A stretch of DNA of 64,000 nucleotides from Rhizoclosmatium globosum (Eukaryota; Chytridiomycota; Chytridiomycetes; Chytridiales; Chytriomycetaceae): contig MCGO01000027.1 in NCBI GenBank assembly GCA_002104985.1, forward strand, positions 124,001-188,000, given 5' to 3'. Made by a program: the position numbers and the translations under genes. Of the stretch, positions 13,909 to 25,083 are shown in pieces. The notes under the pieces were generated by a model. The model was not told the DNA's origin. It searched no databases and saw nothing but the letters and a program-made list of their open reading frames with translations. How positions within the stretch are numbered: the first letter of the stretch is position 1; each line of letters opens with the position of its first letter.

Positions 13909-16385
13909 ATGCGCGAGCCACTCCTTAAGCGACGCATCAAGTTCAAGGAAGTTGCAACGATTGGAAACTGGGCCAAAATCCCTAAGCCATCATCTGCAAC
14001 GGGAGAAGATGCGGGAAAGAGTGGATCTGACCTTGGGATCAACACAAAGAAATTGGGCAGTGTCGATCAAACGTCAAGTTCTCGTCGCAAGTACGATGTC
14101 TTCCCGGAAGAAACTCTCCTTCTTGACTGGCCTAAGCCGATTACTGCGGGTCCTGGGCTTCAGAACCTCGGGAATACCTGCTTCTTGAACAGTACCCTCC
14201 AATGCCTGACATACACCCCCCCTCTTGCCCTGTATCTTCTCTCGCGATCGCATAGCCAAAAGTGTAAGTTGCGTCTCTGGGCTGTTTTATGACGGCTTGG
14301 TCGTTTTTGTCCGATTGTTGCTAGTGTTTTCGCTGACCTCCTCCTGTTTAAGGCCGACAAACGACGTTCTGCACTTTTTGTGAACTGGAGAAGCATGTCA
14401 TGAGATCTTTGTCGGGAATGCGCGGAAAGAACACTATTACTCCTAAATCGATTGTTGGGCGATTAAAGAGTATGTGCAATTTGGGTTTTTAGGTCTAGAC
14501 TGTGCTGATTCTAGCGACAACTAGGTATTGCCAAGCACTTCCGTGTGGGCCGTCAAGAAGATGCGCATGAATTCCTTCGGTACTTTATCGATTCGCTTCA
14601 AAACAGCTGTTTGGTTGGATTTGAAAAGTTGGATCACAAGCAGAAGGAAACGACTGTCATTCATCAAGTATTTGGCGGTTATACTCAGTCGCGTATTCTT
14701 TGCACTGTTTGTAAAGAGCCGTCATGTACTATCGAGCCATGTTTGGACATTAGCTTGGAAGTGAAGAACTGTGGTTCTGTGGAAAAGGCTTTGGCTCGAT
14801 TCACAAAGACTGAATCCTTGACTGGAGATAACAAGTATCGCTGCTCCAAGTGAGTTTTCCCCCCTTGGAACGTAGCAGTATGATAGCTAATTCGTTGTAA
14901 CTCGAAGGTGCAAAACTTTGGTGGATGCCACAAAGCAAATGACGATTTTGGAAGCGCCCAAAATTTTGGTTCTCCAACTCAAAAGATTCGAGTTTGGTGG
15001 ATTCTCTATGTTTGGAGGAGGCAAAATCAGCAAGATGATTACGTTCCCAGAGAAACTCGATATTCAGCCTTACATGTTCAAGACCAAGAAGAAGGTGTTG
15101 TACGAACTGTATGGAGTTCTTGTTCACGCCGGAGGCTCTTGCAACTCTGGACACTACTTTTCATATGTTAAGGCTCCAAATGGCGTGTGGTACTTGAAGA
15201 ATGATTCGGAGGTATGTGTCCCACTTTCTGCACGAAGGCAATTGGATATTGAAATGATTCTTCCAGGTTCGCCAAGTTAGCGTCAAGCAGGTCTTGGATC
15301 AACAAGCCTACATTTTGTTCTATTCTGCCGTACAACCTGTAAGTATTTGACTATTTTTTGGTCTATTGTTCTGTTGTTGAACATCGACTTCCATTCGCCA
15401 CCCTCCTTCCCCTCATCCTCTGGTTGTCGTTTTGCGTATTGATAGTCATCAACCCCTTTCAGTCCACGGGCAAAATTGTGACTCCGAGTTCTCCCATCAA
15501 GGCTGCCACTCCAACTTCTCCACTTTTTCCTGCCTCTGCTGCTCCTGCTGTTGCTGCTGCTCTTTCTGCTCTCGACGAACACTCAATGTCTCCTGAAAAG
15601 AGAAAAATCCTTCCTTACAACCCTGCTGTTGTGCGTAATGCCAACTTGATCCACTCAACAGACAGCTGGAAGGTTTCGCATAAGGACAGTTCCGAGTCTG
15701 CGGATGAAGCTGAGAAAAAGAAGATCAAGAAGGACGAGGGAACCTCCAAGATTTTGGAACCCACGCGAAAAGTATCTGCAAATGTGGATGTCGTTGTGGA
15801 CGAACCCAAAAAGTTTGGAACCAAGCCAGTGGAGAGAGTATTGCCACCAAAGAAGACTGAATTCAATGTCTCTGAAGTCGGTGCGGGTAAGTGATTGCCT
15901 ACTTTTTGTCAGTACTTCTCGCTGACTTTCATCTTGCAGCAATCACTTCTTGGGATATGGAGGAAACATCTGGATTAATCGAAAAGAGAGATGCATTGAT
16001 GCAGATGCTTGACCAAGAGCGAAAAGAAAAGCGACCCTCTCTGCATGACATTGAGTATGATCAAGGAAAGAAAAAGAAGAGGAAGAAGGCAGCTGATTTG
16101 GCGACTGATTTCTCTAATGCGTACAAGAAGGCCAAGTATTCTGATCACGGACATAATCATCACAAAGAAGGTTTCAAGAAGAGAGAGGACGGCGTAGCAG
16201 GACGGGGTGGTTTTGGCAGCCGCGGTGGATTCGGAAATCGCGGAGGGTTCAATGGCGGCGGAGGCAGAGGTGGATTTGGCGGACGTGGAGGGCACAGAGG
16301 TGGTGGCCATGGGGGACGAGGTGGATTTAGAGGAGGTGGTCGTGGGGGTTTCAACAATCGGGGGAGAGGAAGAGGAGGTTTTTGA
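13909..16385 (+). CDS. Ubiquitin-specific protease, USP36/Ubp10 type, with RGG tail
   Basis: Cysteine protease removing ubiquitin from proteins; this subtype acts mainly in the nucleolus. The USP core begins with [18 protein letters not shown] (catalytic Cys about residue 91) and continues with [15 protein letters not shown]. It ends with the His box [15 protein letters not shown] and [10 protein letters not shown] CxxC pair on each side of the mid-domain (CTVCK, YRCSKCK) fits the USP zinc site. Introns fall after QK, RLK, RCSK, DSE and QP and before AITSW; all phases match. The tail carries basic [14 protein letters not shown] and about 60 residues of Arg-Gly-Gly/Phe repeats (16195-16382), an RNA-binding and nucleolar type sequence. 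An in-frame ATG at 13771 would add 46 hydrophobic residues; I prefer 13909. The stop overlaps an AATAAA (16385-16390). Confidence 0.92.
16195..16382 (+). repeat. RGG/GGF-coding imperfect repeat
   Basis: G-rich imperfect repeat of units such as GGTGGATTTGGC and CGTGGAGG, translated as [12 protein letters not shown] and similar in the C terminus of the USP36-like protein. It belongs to the protein rather than being a separate element. The minus strand reads as a proline-rich shadow frame. Confidence 0.8.
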
Positions 16386-16467
16386 ATAAAATGAAATGTA
16401 TGGGGAAAATATAGAAAGAATATTTTGTTCTACATTGGTGGCCTCTCCTTTCTTTTTTCGTTCCAAA

Positions 16468-19400
16468 ATGGCCACAACCTCACCCGTCACTGCCGCAACC
16501 AAAGTCCTGGACGCCAAAATCGCGACGGACAGGTTCCTAATAATTCCGCACGCATGAAAGCAATTCATCTTACATATATGATACAGGAAGCCGGATTTGC
16601 TTGAGCTTTTGCGCAGTAGTGAGTTAGCCCCTCAGAGTTATGCAAACATGTGCTGACTGTACTCTACTCCAGAACAAGGAGCGTACCTGCATTCGACCGA
16701 AGCCCTGCTTGATGTCGTTGCTGCCGAGCGGATGATCCCTCTGCCAGACCAGCTGTATCGCGAGTACGACTGTGAGTTGTTGATGGATTCACTGAAAGAA
16801 GGTGCTGGACTAACCCGGGCCCAGTCCTCCAATGCCGCTGCTTCCTTGGCCTCTTCCCCGAAATTCACCGTGCCTGGATCACAATTGACCATCAGTTGTT
16901 TCTGTGGAACTTTGATTCTCCGTGAGCTGCTTTGCACTTTGTCCATGTCGTGTTTTGCTGACCATCCCTGCCTCTTTCTTAGTGAGGAGTTTGTTGTTTT
17001 TGACGAGCAGGACCAGGTTATTGTGAGCGTTGGTTTGGTGAAGCCGCTGCCAGGTTAGGCACTGTTTGCTTCTCTGAGTTTAGCTAAAACGCTTTGTAGG
17101 CGTGTTCTTGGACGAAATCAACTATTTGCTCGTTGTCGCTACTCCTATCGAAATAATGCTTGTTGCTGTGGCGTATAATGAAGCGAAGGGACCAGCTGCT
17201 CTTAATTTATACCGGACTGACATCACGATTGCTTCCGATAATGTTTCAATGACCTCGATTGTTGGCTCGAGTAACGGGCGTATCTTTATGTGTGGAAGCA
17301 ATGGTCGTCTATACGAGCTTCAGTATCAGGTTCGGAAATGTTAAGAACTTGGTGTCAAGCTCATTATTTCAATCAGTCTGAAGACGGGTGGTTCACCAGA
17401 AAGTGTCGAAAGATTGATTTGACAACGACAGCTTACTCGTTGTTTGTTCCAACCATCTTCAACTTTGTCGAAGAAGGTGTGTGTTCAGATGTTGCTTTGC
17501 TTGAAGTTGACATACCTATTCAAAGATCCTGTTCGTAAAATCATCATTGATGCTCAAAGGAATATCCTCTACGCTCTTACAGAACGATCTAACATCGAAG
17601 TACGTGAACATTTCTTCACTTGTAAAATTAACCAACATAACTTCAGTTGTTTTACTTGGGTGTCGATGGAAAGGACTTCAAAAAGCTTTTCAGACAAACC
17701 GATATCTTCTCTCAGGCCCAAAAGTGGTTGGAAAACAGTGGCGTATATCCTCATCCATACTTGGATCCACGAAACTTCCAAATTGTCTCTTTGCATATTA
17801 TCCCACCCTCTGAGTCCCATAACGTACACTTAATGGCAGTTTCGTCTTCTGGTAATGATTGTACATCCTATTTTCATGTAGGCTTACGCATATGGAAACA
17901 GGATACCGATTATACTTTGCCTGCCACAAGGAAGAATACTACAACCCTAACCGCGTGACCAATCGTACTCCAACCGCGTTCCTGTTACTATTTGTTCATG
18001 CCCCACCTCAAAACCGTGAACGTCTGAGAATCCACGAGTCGTGTTACGCGAATGGCGCTGTATTAGCCGCCAATGCTGTGAACGACGAGATGGATTCGAT
18101 CACCTGTTTTGCATCCGAGGTACAGTTATTGCAGCTCGGTTTTGTTTTCCTGACTTAACTCTGCAGCGTACCACTGGGGCTGAGTTGTTTGGCTTTGACA
18201 AAATCGAAGGAAAGACTTGGTCAATCTGTGAAAGTATTGTAAAGGGGAAGACTCCATCTACAGCTGAAGATTACATGATTGATGCTGCTTATGTCAAGCG
18301 GAACATCGTGTTGACGAATGCTGGTGAGGTTTTACCTTGGTTGCAAGTTGATGTCTGATGAAGGCAACAGGTATCACCGTCTTCCGGACTCACAGACCCA
18401 TTGATATCCTTGTGCGACTTTTGGAGAATTCTTCATCAGCTGGAAACTGGCACCCATCGTTCAGTGCTTTCCAGGGCTGGTTTTCTGTTGATCAAATTTG
18501 TGCAATGTCACTTGCCATTTTCTCTTCGTATGTCTTAAGGTTTAATTGTTTGGTAGTATATTAACACATTTATACAGGAAGGATTATGCCAACTCAAACG
18601 TTGCAACGTGGGCTCAGCGTCTGTACTTCCAAATTGGTGGAAAGCCATCTTTGCGTCAAGACAACGGCCAGCAACGCATCGTTCTTGGTAAAGAGTAGTG
18701 CATTAACTATCGCTTCGACTGAAAACTTAATTAGACAATGGACCTCTTGGTCGTCCTCTGACTACCAACGAATATGTACTGAGTGGTCGTCACGAAGGAC
18801 TGGTACTTTTTTTGGCAAGACTCTTGGCCCCGTTGTGGAAACAACCGATTGTTAAAAAGTGTGTTTTTGCGAATCATGTATCGGTTGCTAACATGTTCTG
18901 TTGCAGAGCTGCCGCTGGCCTTGCCTGGAAGCCATCTCCAGCCTTGCTTGGATCTATTTTCGAATCTTTGGTTACTATTGATACCTTATTGAACGAGTTG
19001 AGTCAATTACGGTCTTACAGACTGGCGCTAACTTGCTTACTCAGCACACCATCTTTGACATCTGCTCCAAATCCTAATGATATTGACTATACTAACATTG
19101 GAGGCGCTCAAAGTGTTGGAGAGAAGGAAGCATGGCAGGAAGAAAAGTTGTCAATGAGAAACTTGCATTCCTTGATCAAGATGACAATTGAGGGAATCTC
19201 GTTCGTCCTTATGTTGATGGATTTCAAGCTTTTGACTTTGACTGAAATGTGGGTTCATCGATTTTATAATATTCGTGGTTCCTGAACAACTTCACCTTTG
19301 CAGTCTTGAAGAACGTTTGGTCAAGTACCTCCTCGAGGAAACCTTCGAATCCCTTGTAACTTTGAAGATTGGAAAAGAGATTGGAAAGCAAATCTTCTCC

Positions 19401-21517
19401 AAAATTGTTCAAATCAAGATTGGACAAGGTGTTCGGGTGAGTTGTGATATGGTCATGAACTGAGGGAGATAACTGACAAGATATAATAGGTTTCAGAAAT
19501 CTGCGATTTGGCGCAATCCAAGTGCCCAACCTTCTGTTGTGTCGAAGATGTTGTCTTGTACAAGGTGAGAAGATATGAAATCAAATACGAAAACTAATAT
19601 CTTTGAAGGGTATGGAGTCTTTAAGTATGGCAAAGAGCGGAGATGGTCAGTTGGGCCGCCAACTCTTGACTGAATCATTGAAGTAAGCGAATTTCTGTTG
19701 TTGAAAATAACTCACTGTTTGTTGCAAAGCCTGTTTTTGAACATTCTTCCAACTCTGTCCTTTGAAAAAGTTGCCGAACTTGTTGAAGCCTACAAGAGTG
19801 TGCTTGCATTTACCGAGGCCATCACACTGGCTTTGTCGTTTGCACAAGCCGAAGATCCAAATGCTGGTGCATTTTCGTACTTTGTTGAAGGACAGCCAAC
19901 AAATGTAAGCTTTCTTTTCTTTTTGGACTTGCTTGGATCAAATTTTGACGTTTCGTTTTTAAGGACTACCGTGAAGCTCTCTTTGTGAAACGACAAAACT
20001 GTTACCAACTTGTCAAGAGTTTGATTTTGTCAATTGAGTATCCTGTTGACAATGGTGCCGGGGAAGTCGGGACTGTTGATATTCTGGAAGTCAACAGATA
20101 CCAAGCGGAATTGATTTCATTGGGTCTTCGATTTGATGATAAGTTGTTCCATTACTTTGTGTTTGACTGGTTTATGACTGCGGGGATGAATGATCGTTTG
20201 TTGGAGGTAAGGTGTAAGTTTGATATTGATTCGTTATTTTGACACGCGACATGACATAGCTCAACTCAAACTACTTGGAAGATTTCTTGGGTATGGAACC
20301 TGTTGCTTTCGAGCGGATTGACTTGTTGTGGAAGTTTTACGTGAGAAAAGAGTCGTTTATGAAGGCTGCCCACGTCTTGTATGCCATGGCCATTTCCAAG
20401 TGAGTGTCTGCAAGCTTTTATGATTTTGGCTGGTTACTAATGCTTGTCTCTCTGTCTTTTAGGGCTTATACCCTTGGTTTCCTCAAGCGTTTGGAACTCT
20501 TGCAACTCGCTGTGGCTAATGCCAAGAGTGCAAGCGTGACTGTGGTTGAGCACGACTTTATGCGGGATCTTGAAGACAAGAATGATGTTGCTTTGGTGCA
20601 AATGGAAGTGGTTAACGCAGTTTCGCGACTTGGGTTGCAGAATGATGTTGTCTTTGACTCACTCTTGTCCATTTCTGAGGTATGGGGGCTGATTTGTCAA
20701 ACTGTCTCTTGAAGTTAAACGTTGTACTATCAGCTCTACACTCACTATGCCAAGCAATACAACCTGTACGAAATTTCGCTCTTGATCTTCTATACTGCAG
20801 AGCATAGGGAAGGAAACCTGGTTTCCCAGACTTGGGTCAAGTTGATTAAAGAAGTGTTGGAAGCGGAGAATGAGCCATCAGAGAAATTGCTCGTGTTGGA
20901 GGAAAAGATGAAGAGTCTTGGGGCTAGATATTTGAGCGATGACCATATTTTCCCATTGGGTAAGTGCCGGAACTTTAACTGGTTATTTTACCTGATATTA
21001 ATTTGACTATACAGTGTTCCTCTGTACTTATTTGGAGACTGCCTTGTTCCAAAACCCATCGTTGAGTGGAAGCATTGGACCATTTGATTCATGGGTAATC
21101 CGTGTGATGCGATCTGTTGGAGTCACATTCAACAAGTTGTTTGAGATTTACTATGAAATGTTTGAAGCGAGGGTACGTTGATTGGTTGTTGTCCGAAATT
21201 TGTCTAACACGATGGAAAAAACAGAGCTCTCCATGGAACACATCTGCAGGAGAGCAGTATCTTGCGGCAAGATTGGGATCTCTTATTGGTCAATGGAGTG
21301 AAGCTGTTGAAGTGTCATTGATGGAACGGTAAGTCGTTTTACGTTAGAGTTTCTGTATGATCTGTTAAACTGACATGAAATGCGTTATAGAACACGCTTC
21401 CCTGCCAAGACTGTGGATGATGCGTTGTCTAAACTGTTGTTGGTGAGCGGACAGAACCATCAGCAGCAAGGAGTGTTGAAGGGACTGCAGGACCGAGTTC
21501 GTCGATCCTTTTTGTGA
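16468..21517 (+). CDS. NUP155: Nucleoporin Nup155/Nup170/Nup157 family
   Basis: Inner-ring scaffold nucleoporin that anchors the pore to the nuclear membrane and links inner ring to channel. The gene is split into about 26 short exons. Joined pieces show the family N-terminal beta-propeller: LGLFPEIHRAWITIDHQLFL, VGLVKPLPGVFLDEINYLLV, GRIFMCGSNGRLYELQYQ, then GWFTRKCRKID and LFVPTIFNF. Alpha-helical repeats follow, e.g. LDNGPLGRPLT, LTNLLTQHTIFDI and KDNYREALFVKRQNCYQLVKSL. The last exon ends GVLKGLQDRVRRSFL. Where I followed them, intron phases close and I saw no break. Start taken at ATG 16468, 30 bases after a pyrimidine tract. The stop is only 20 bases upstream of the next open frame. Confidence 0.93.
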
Positions 21518-21537
21518 GAAAGTATTCTGAATAATGA

Positions 21538-23492
21538 ATGAGAATGAGAATGAGAATTCAAAGAGAAGGAAGGTGTTTGCTTGAACACAAATTTCCGCCA
21601 AAAGCCAAGCACTTGACTTTGAGCAAAATGCCTCCTCGAAAGCCAACCATGTCTCGACAGCGACTCCTTGATCGCTGCTTCGGAGACTCTGAAAGCGGTG
21701 GCGGTGTTGCTCCGGCGTCGAACTCGGACGACAACGACAACGACAATGACGACATTGACGATGATGATGCTGCCTCGATTCGGTCAACATCGTCGTTGAG
21801 CAACTGTTCCGTCTCCGCCTCCGAACAAGAACAAGAACAAGAACAGGAACAAGACCAGGACCAGGCCGAAGATGAAGATGAAGAGGACATTGGACCTCTT
21901 GAAACAACTGACGTCAACAACGCCAATACCTCTCAATCACCCAATCTTATCCTGCCTTCGTCTCCAGTCCCGCCTTCTCCGCTCCAACAACAACAACTAC
22001 AACAACAACAGCAACAACAAACAAACGGACTCGATACCGCCGCTTCTGCTGCGTCCCCAGCCCCTGCTTCTTCCTCGGCCTCCCTGCTGCCAAAGCGTCC
22101 CGCAATCAGTATCATGTTTGGAAGCTCGGACCAGGACATCGAGGACGAAGAACTGTCCGATGATCTGATTGAAGACGACGATGACGACGATAATGCTGTG
22201 CAAGAGGATGAACAGCTGGAAAACGGGGTTGGGGAGGATGATGACGATGAAGCGGAGTTGGACAGCCAAGAGCCACAACAACACTTGAATCCTGCATCAA
22301 TCAAACCATCAAGCCCTACCTCTTCAGCTTCTTCCGCAATTATCGCTCAAACTTCTCTTGCATCTGCGGCTGCTACACATCACCACACACCATCAAATAA
22401 GGATGATTCAGTGTTCCGGAAACCTACTCTGCCGGCTGTGGCTGCTTTCGCCTCTTCAGATCGTACTGATGCAAAGAATGTCAAGCTGTCCGAAACTCAT
22501 GCGTTTAATCCGGATGCATCAACGAACAAAAGGGACTATGACGAACAAGGTTTGTTGGCTTCGCCTTCCCTCTACTAATGTACTAATGAAACACTGAATA
22601 GAAATTATTCGCAAGAAAGCGTACAAAGCATATCAAGAAATTGAAGCTGACTTTAAATTATTCCAAAATAGGTTTGTTAACCAACTTCGTCTGACATACT
22701 CATGGGACTCATTGTAATCTGATATGACATTGCTAGATATTACCAAGAACAGTCACATCAAATAGATTTGGAAATGAAAACGGTCAAGAATGGGACCCAT
22801 GAGAAAATCGCTACTCTCACTCTCGACATTGAACAGCGGAAACTTGCATTTGATAAACATGCCGCTGAGCGGTTACGAGTCATGAAGGATCGGTATCAAC
22901 GAGAATTTGAAGCTGCTGAAGAAATGGCTCATTTAGAATTTGTGGTATGGTATTTGGTTTATTGATCAAAGTTTTATTGACAACCAACCGTTTTTTTAAA
23001 ATTCAGAGGAAAAAAAGTGAGACGCGAAGTCAGTTGATGGAAGACGCTGTAAGGAATTGTTCTTTGCTGACAGAGGAGATGCGGCGATATCATATGCCAA
23101 GTAAGTTTGGACCTTACCGATCAAATTGTAACAACTGACTCATCCAAATCAAGACCGAGATCGAGGGGTTTCTCATAAGAGACGCAAGACCCGACGAAAC
23201 GATTGGCTTGAATGGAAAAACATTATGGAAGACTATTATGACTATGACGAAACAACAACAACAAACGAACCTCCCACAACAATCCAGCAACAGCAACAGC
23301 TACAACAGCAGCAGCAACAACAACAATACATGGCTGTTGCCAGTGTGACCCAATACTCTCTCAAACAAGAGTACCTCGTTGTTCCAATGAATGGAACATA
23401 CCATCCCCACCAGCATCACCACCACCACCACCACCAGCATCATCAACCCCAACAGCATCAGCAGCATCATCAACCCCAACAGCATCAGCAGC

Positions 23493-23562
<70 letters not shown>

Positions 23563-23773
23563 TCAAGTACAGCATACAGCACAAGTAAGGCGGCGGAAGA
23601 GTGGATATGGATACTTCCCGTCAGGGCACCTGAACGGCCTCTCATTACCAAGAATTGAAGAAGATTTGATGACGTTGGGGATCTCGAAGGCACCCGGTGG
23701 AGTTGCCGTTGCCGTTGCTGGTGAGGGAAGGAGTGGGAGCGTTAGTGCTAGTGTCACAGGTGATCACAAGTAA
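21538..23773 (+). CDS. SDS3: Sds3-like subunit of the Rpd3L histone deacetylase complex
   Basis: Sds3/BRMS1-family proteins dimerise through a coiled coil and hold together the Sin3-Rpd3 deacetylase complex. The diagnostic part is in exons 2-4: RKKAYKAYQEIEADFKLFQ, RYYQEQSHQIDLEMKTVKNG, then THEKIATLTLDIEQRK and a long helix to RKKSETRSQLMEDAV. The N-terminal exon (to about 22550) is acidic and low complexity (EQEQEQEQDQDQ, DDDDDN, poly-Q). A short motif RPAISIMFG sits ahead of it. The C-terminal exon has His- and Gln-rich repeats. Splices fall after EQ, NR, FV and MP, all consistent. The frame is open from 21538, but the ATG at 21628 (MPPRKPTMSRQRLL) is a more natural start. A polyadenylation signal AATAAA is at 23804-23809. 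Confidence 0.85.
23408..23565 (+). repeat. His/Gln-coding CAN repeats with a pure (CAA)n tract
   Basis: Runs of CAC/CAT (His), then CAG/CAA mixtures, then about 24 uninterrupted CAA codons from about 23488. They encode poly-His and poly-Gln in the Sds3-like protein. The inner unit ccccaacagcatcagcagcatcat is present twice, which suggests slippage. A pure trinucleotide tract like this is expected to vary in length between strains. Confidence 0.9.
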
Positions 23774-23870
23774 CGAACATATATGAGAATCAAGAAAACG
23801 TAAAATAAAGCCAATTTGTATTTTTTTGATTGCCCCACTTTCAAAAACTTGTCACATCTCTATAAACATT

Positions 23871-24915
23871 TCAATAGTGATCCGCAAGAATCTCCTCGGA
23901 GAACTGACTGAAAGTCTGTCCTTCTTGAGTCAGAACAAAGTCAACGTCTGGCTGAAGGAAGCACGCGAAAGTCGAACGTTCCACACCTCCAGCATCACTA
24001 CCCTTAACCAAGTGTGGAGTCGCTCTCAACACACCCTTGCTGAGGAGAGAAGCGGCCTGACCAACTTGGAACGCCATACAGTCCTCTGGAATCCCCACCT
24101 TTGTGAAAGACCCATCTGGAAGCTGGATATACAATCCAGATTGGTCGCCTTCTGGCAAAACAGCTGGATTCGTGATGGCACGTGTAAGCCCCGTCAAGAG
24201 AGAGTGATCAAGGTGCAAGCCGCACCAAGAATCCAAGCGCGACGAGTCTCTGGACACAGGAAAGTAATACAACAAACGACCCTTGTGGCAATTCAATGGC
24301 GACTTGAGTGCCTCCTGGAGCGACGACAAGTTTTCGTGTTTGGTAGCCAAGAACTGATCGAGTCGCTCAGCAAGCAACACACCGGTCTCAGTAATCGTCT
24401 TTCCGCATTCAACAAACGCTTGTTCCAGGGACTGGCCGTTGAGAATATCAGGAGATGGCCATACGTTCTTGAATCCGTAGGATGGGTTCTTTGCGGTGAA
24501 TTCTGGAGTCAAGTCTGGACGTTCGTAGACTTGGGCGTAGAAGGAGCCTTTGGCATCGTCTGGCACACCTTCCATCAGTTCCTTGCCGTGAGACCAGCCG
24601 AAGGAGTACTTCGAGGCAGGGTGTTCAAGGGCCTTCTTTTCGGCATCTGGGAGGGCAGCAAGGAGAGGGGCAAGGGAGAGGAGGTGCTTGCGTTGGGCGT
24701 GGTAAGGGTGGTCTGGCGGCATTCGAATGACTGGGTAAGTTGTTAAGTTTAGTTATAGGTGGTTCAGTATGAGAGCTTGTGTGTCACTGGCCAAAACAAT
24801 GGCACATACCAATGATTCCCAAGGAATCGGGGGTTCCGAATGCGGACTCAATGGCAGGGAAAAGCTCGTCTGGGTTGCCAGCGTGCAGTGATTCAAGAGT
24901 AAGGGTGGAGACCAT
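23871..24915 (-). CDS. 2-oxoglutarate/Fe(II) dioxygenase, isopenicillin N synthase-like
   Basis: Non-haem iron oxygenase of the IPNS/flavonol synthase superfamily; substrate unknown. Exon 1 (24810-24915) starts MVSTLTLESLHAG. Exon 2 (23871-24730) follows a 79-nt intron; the product has 321 residues, normal for the family. Visible motifs are the iron-binding pair in GLHLDHSLLTGL (His-x-Asp), a distal His in RATPHLVKG, and the Arg-x-Ser/Thr co-substrate site in VERSTFACF. The N-terminal part has the DIOX-type PASKYSFGWSHGKE. The Sen1-like helicase is divergent, with only 168 bases between the starts. Residues about 115-238 are present a second time at 63028-63395. Confidence 0.88.
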
Positions 24916-25083
24916 GTGGATTTTGAAGATGTTTCCAAATTATGATTCGGAACAGCCCGGGAAAGTGCCAGGAAAGTGCCACCTTTGAGCAATCTCCGAT
25001 GCGGCTTCCCTCTCTCTTTTGATTATTCTTTTTCCTTAATTTATTTATTTATTTACTTTTCTTTGTTTAAAACTTGTTCGAAA

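Noticed and set aside
23300..23693. Minus-strand poly-Leu and poly-Val frames
   Set aside because: Shadows of the CAA/CAC repeats of the Sds3-like gene.
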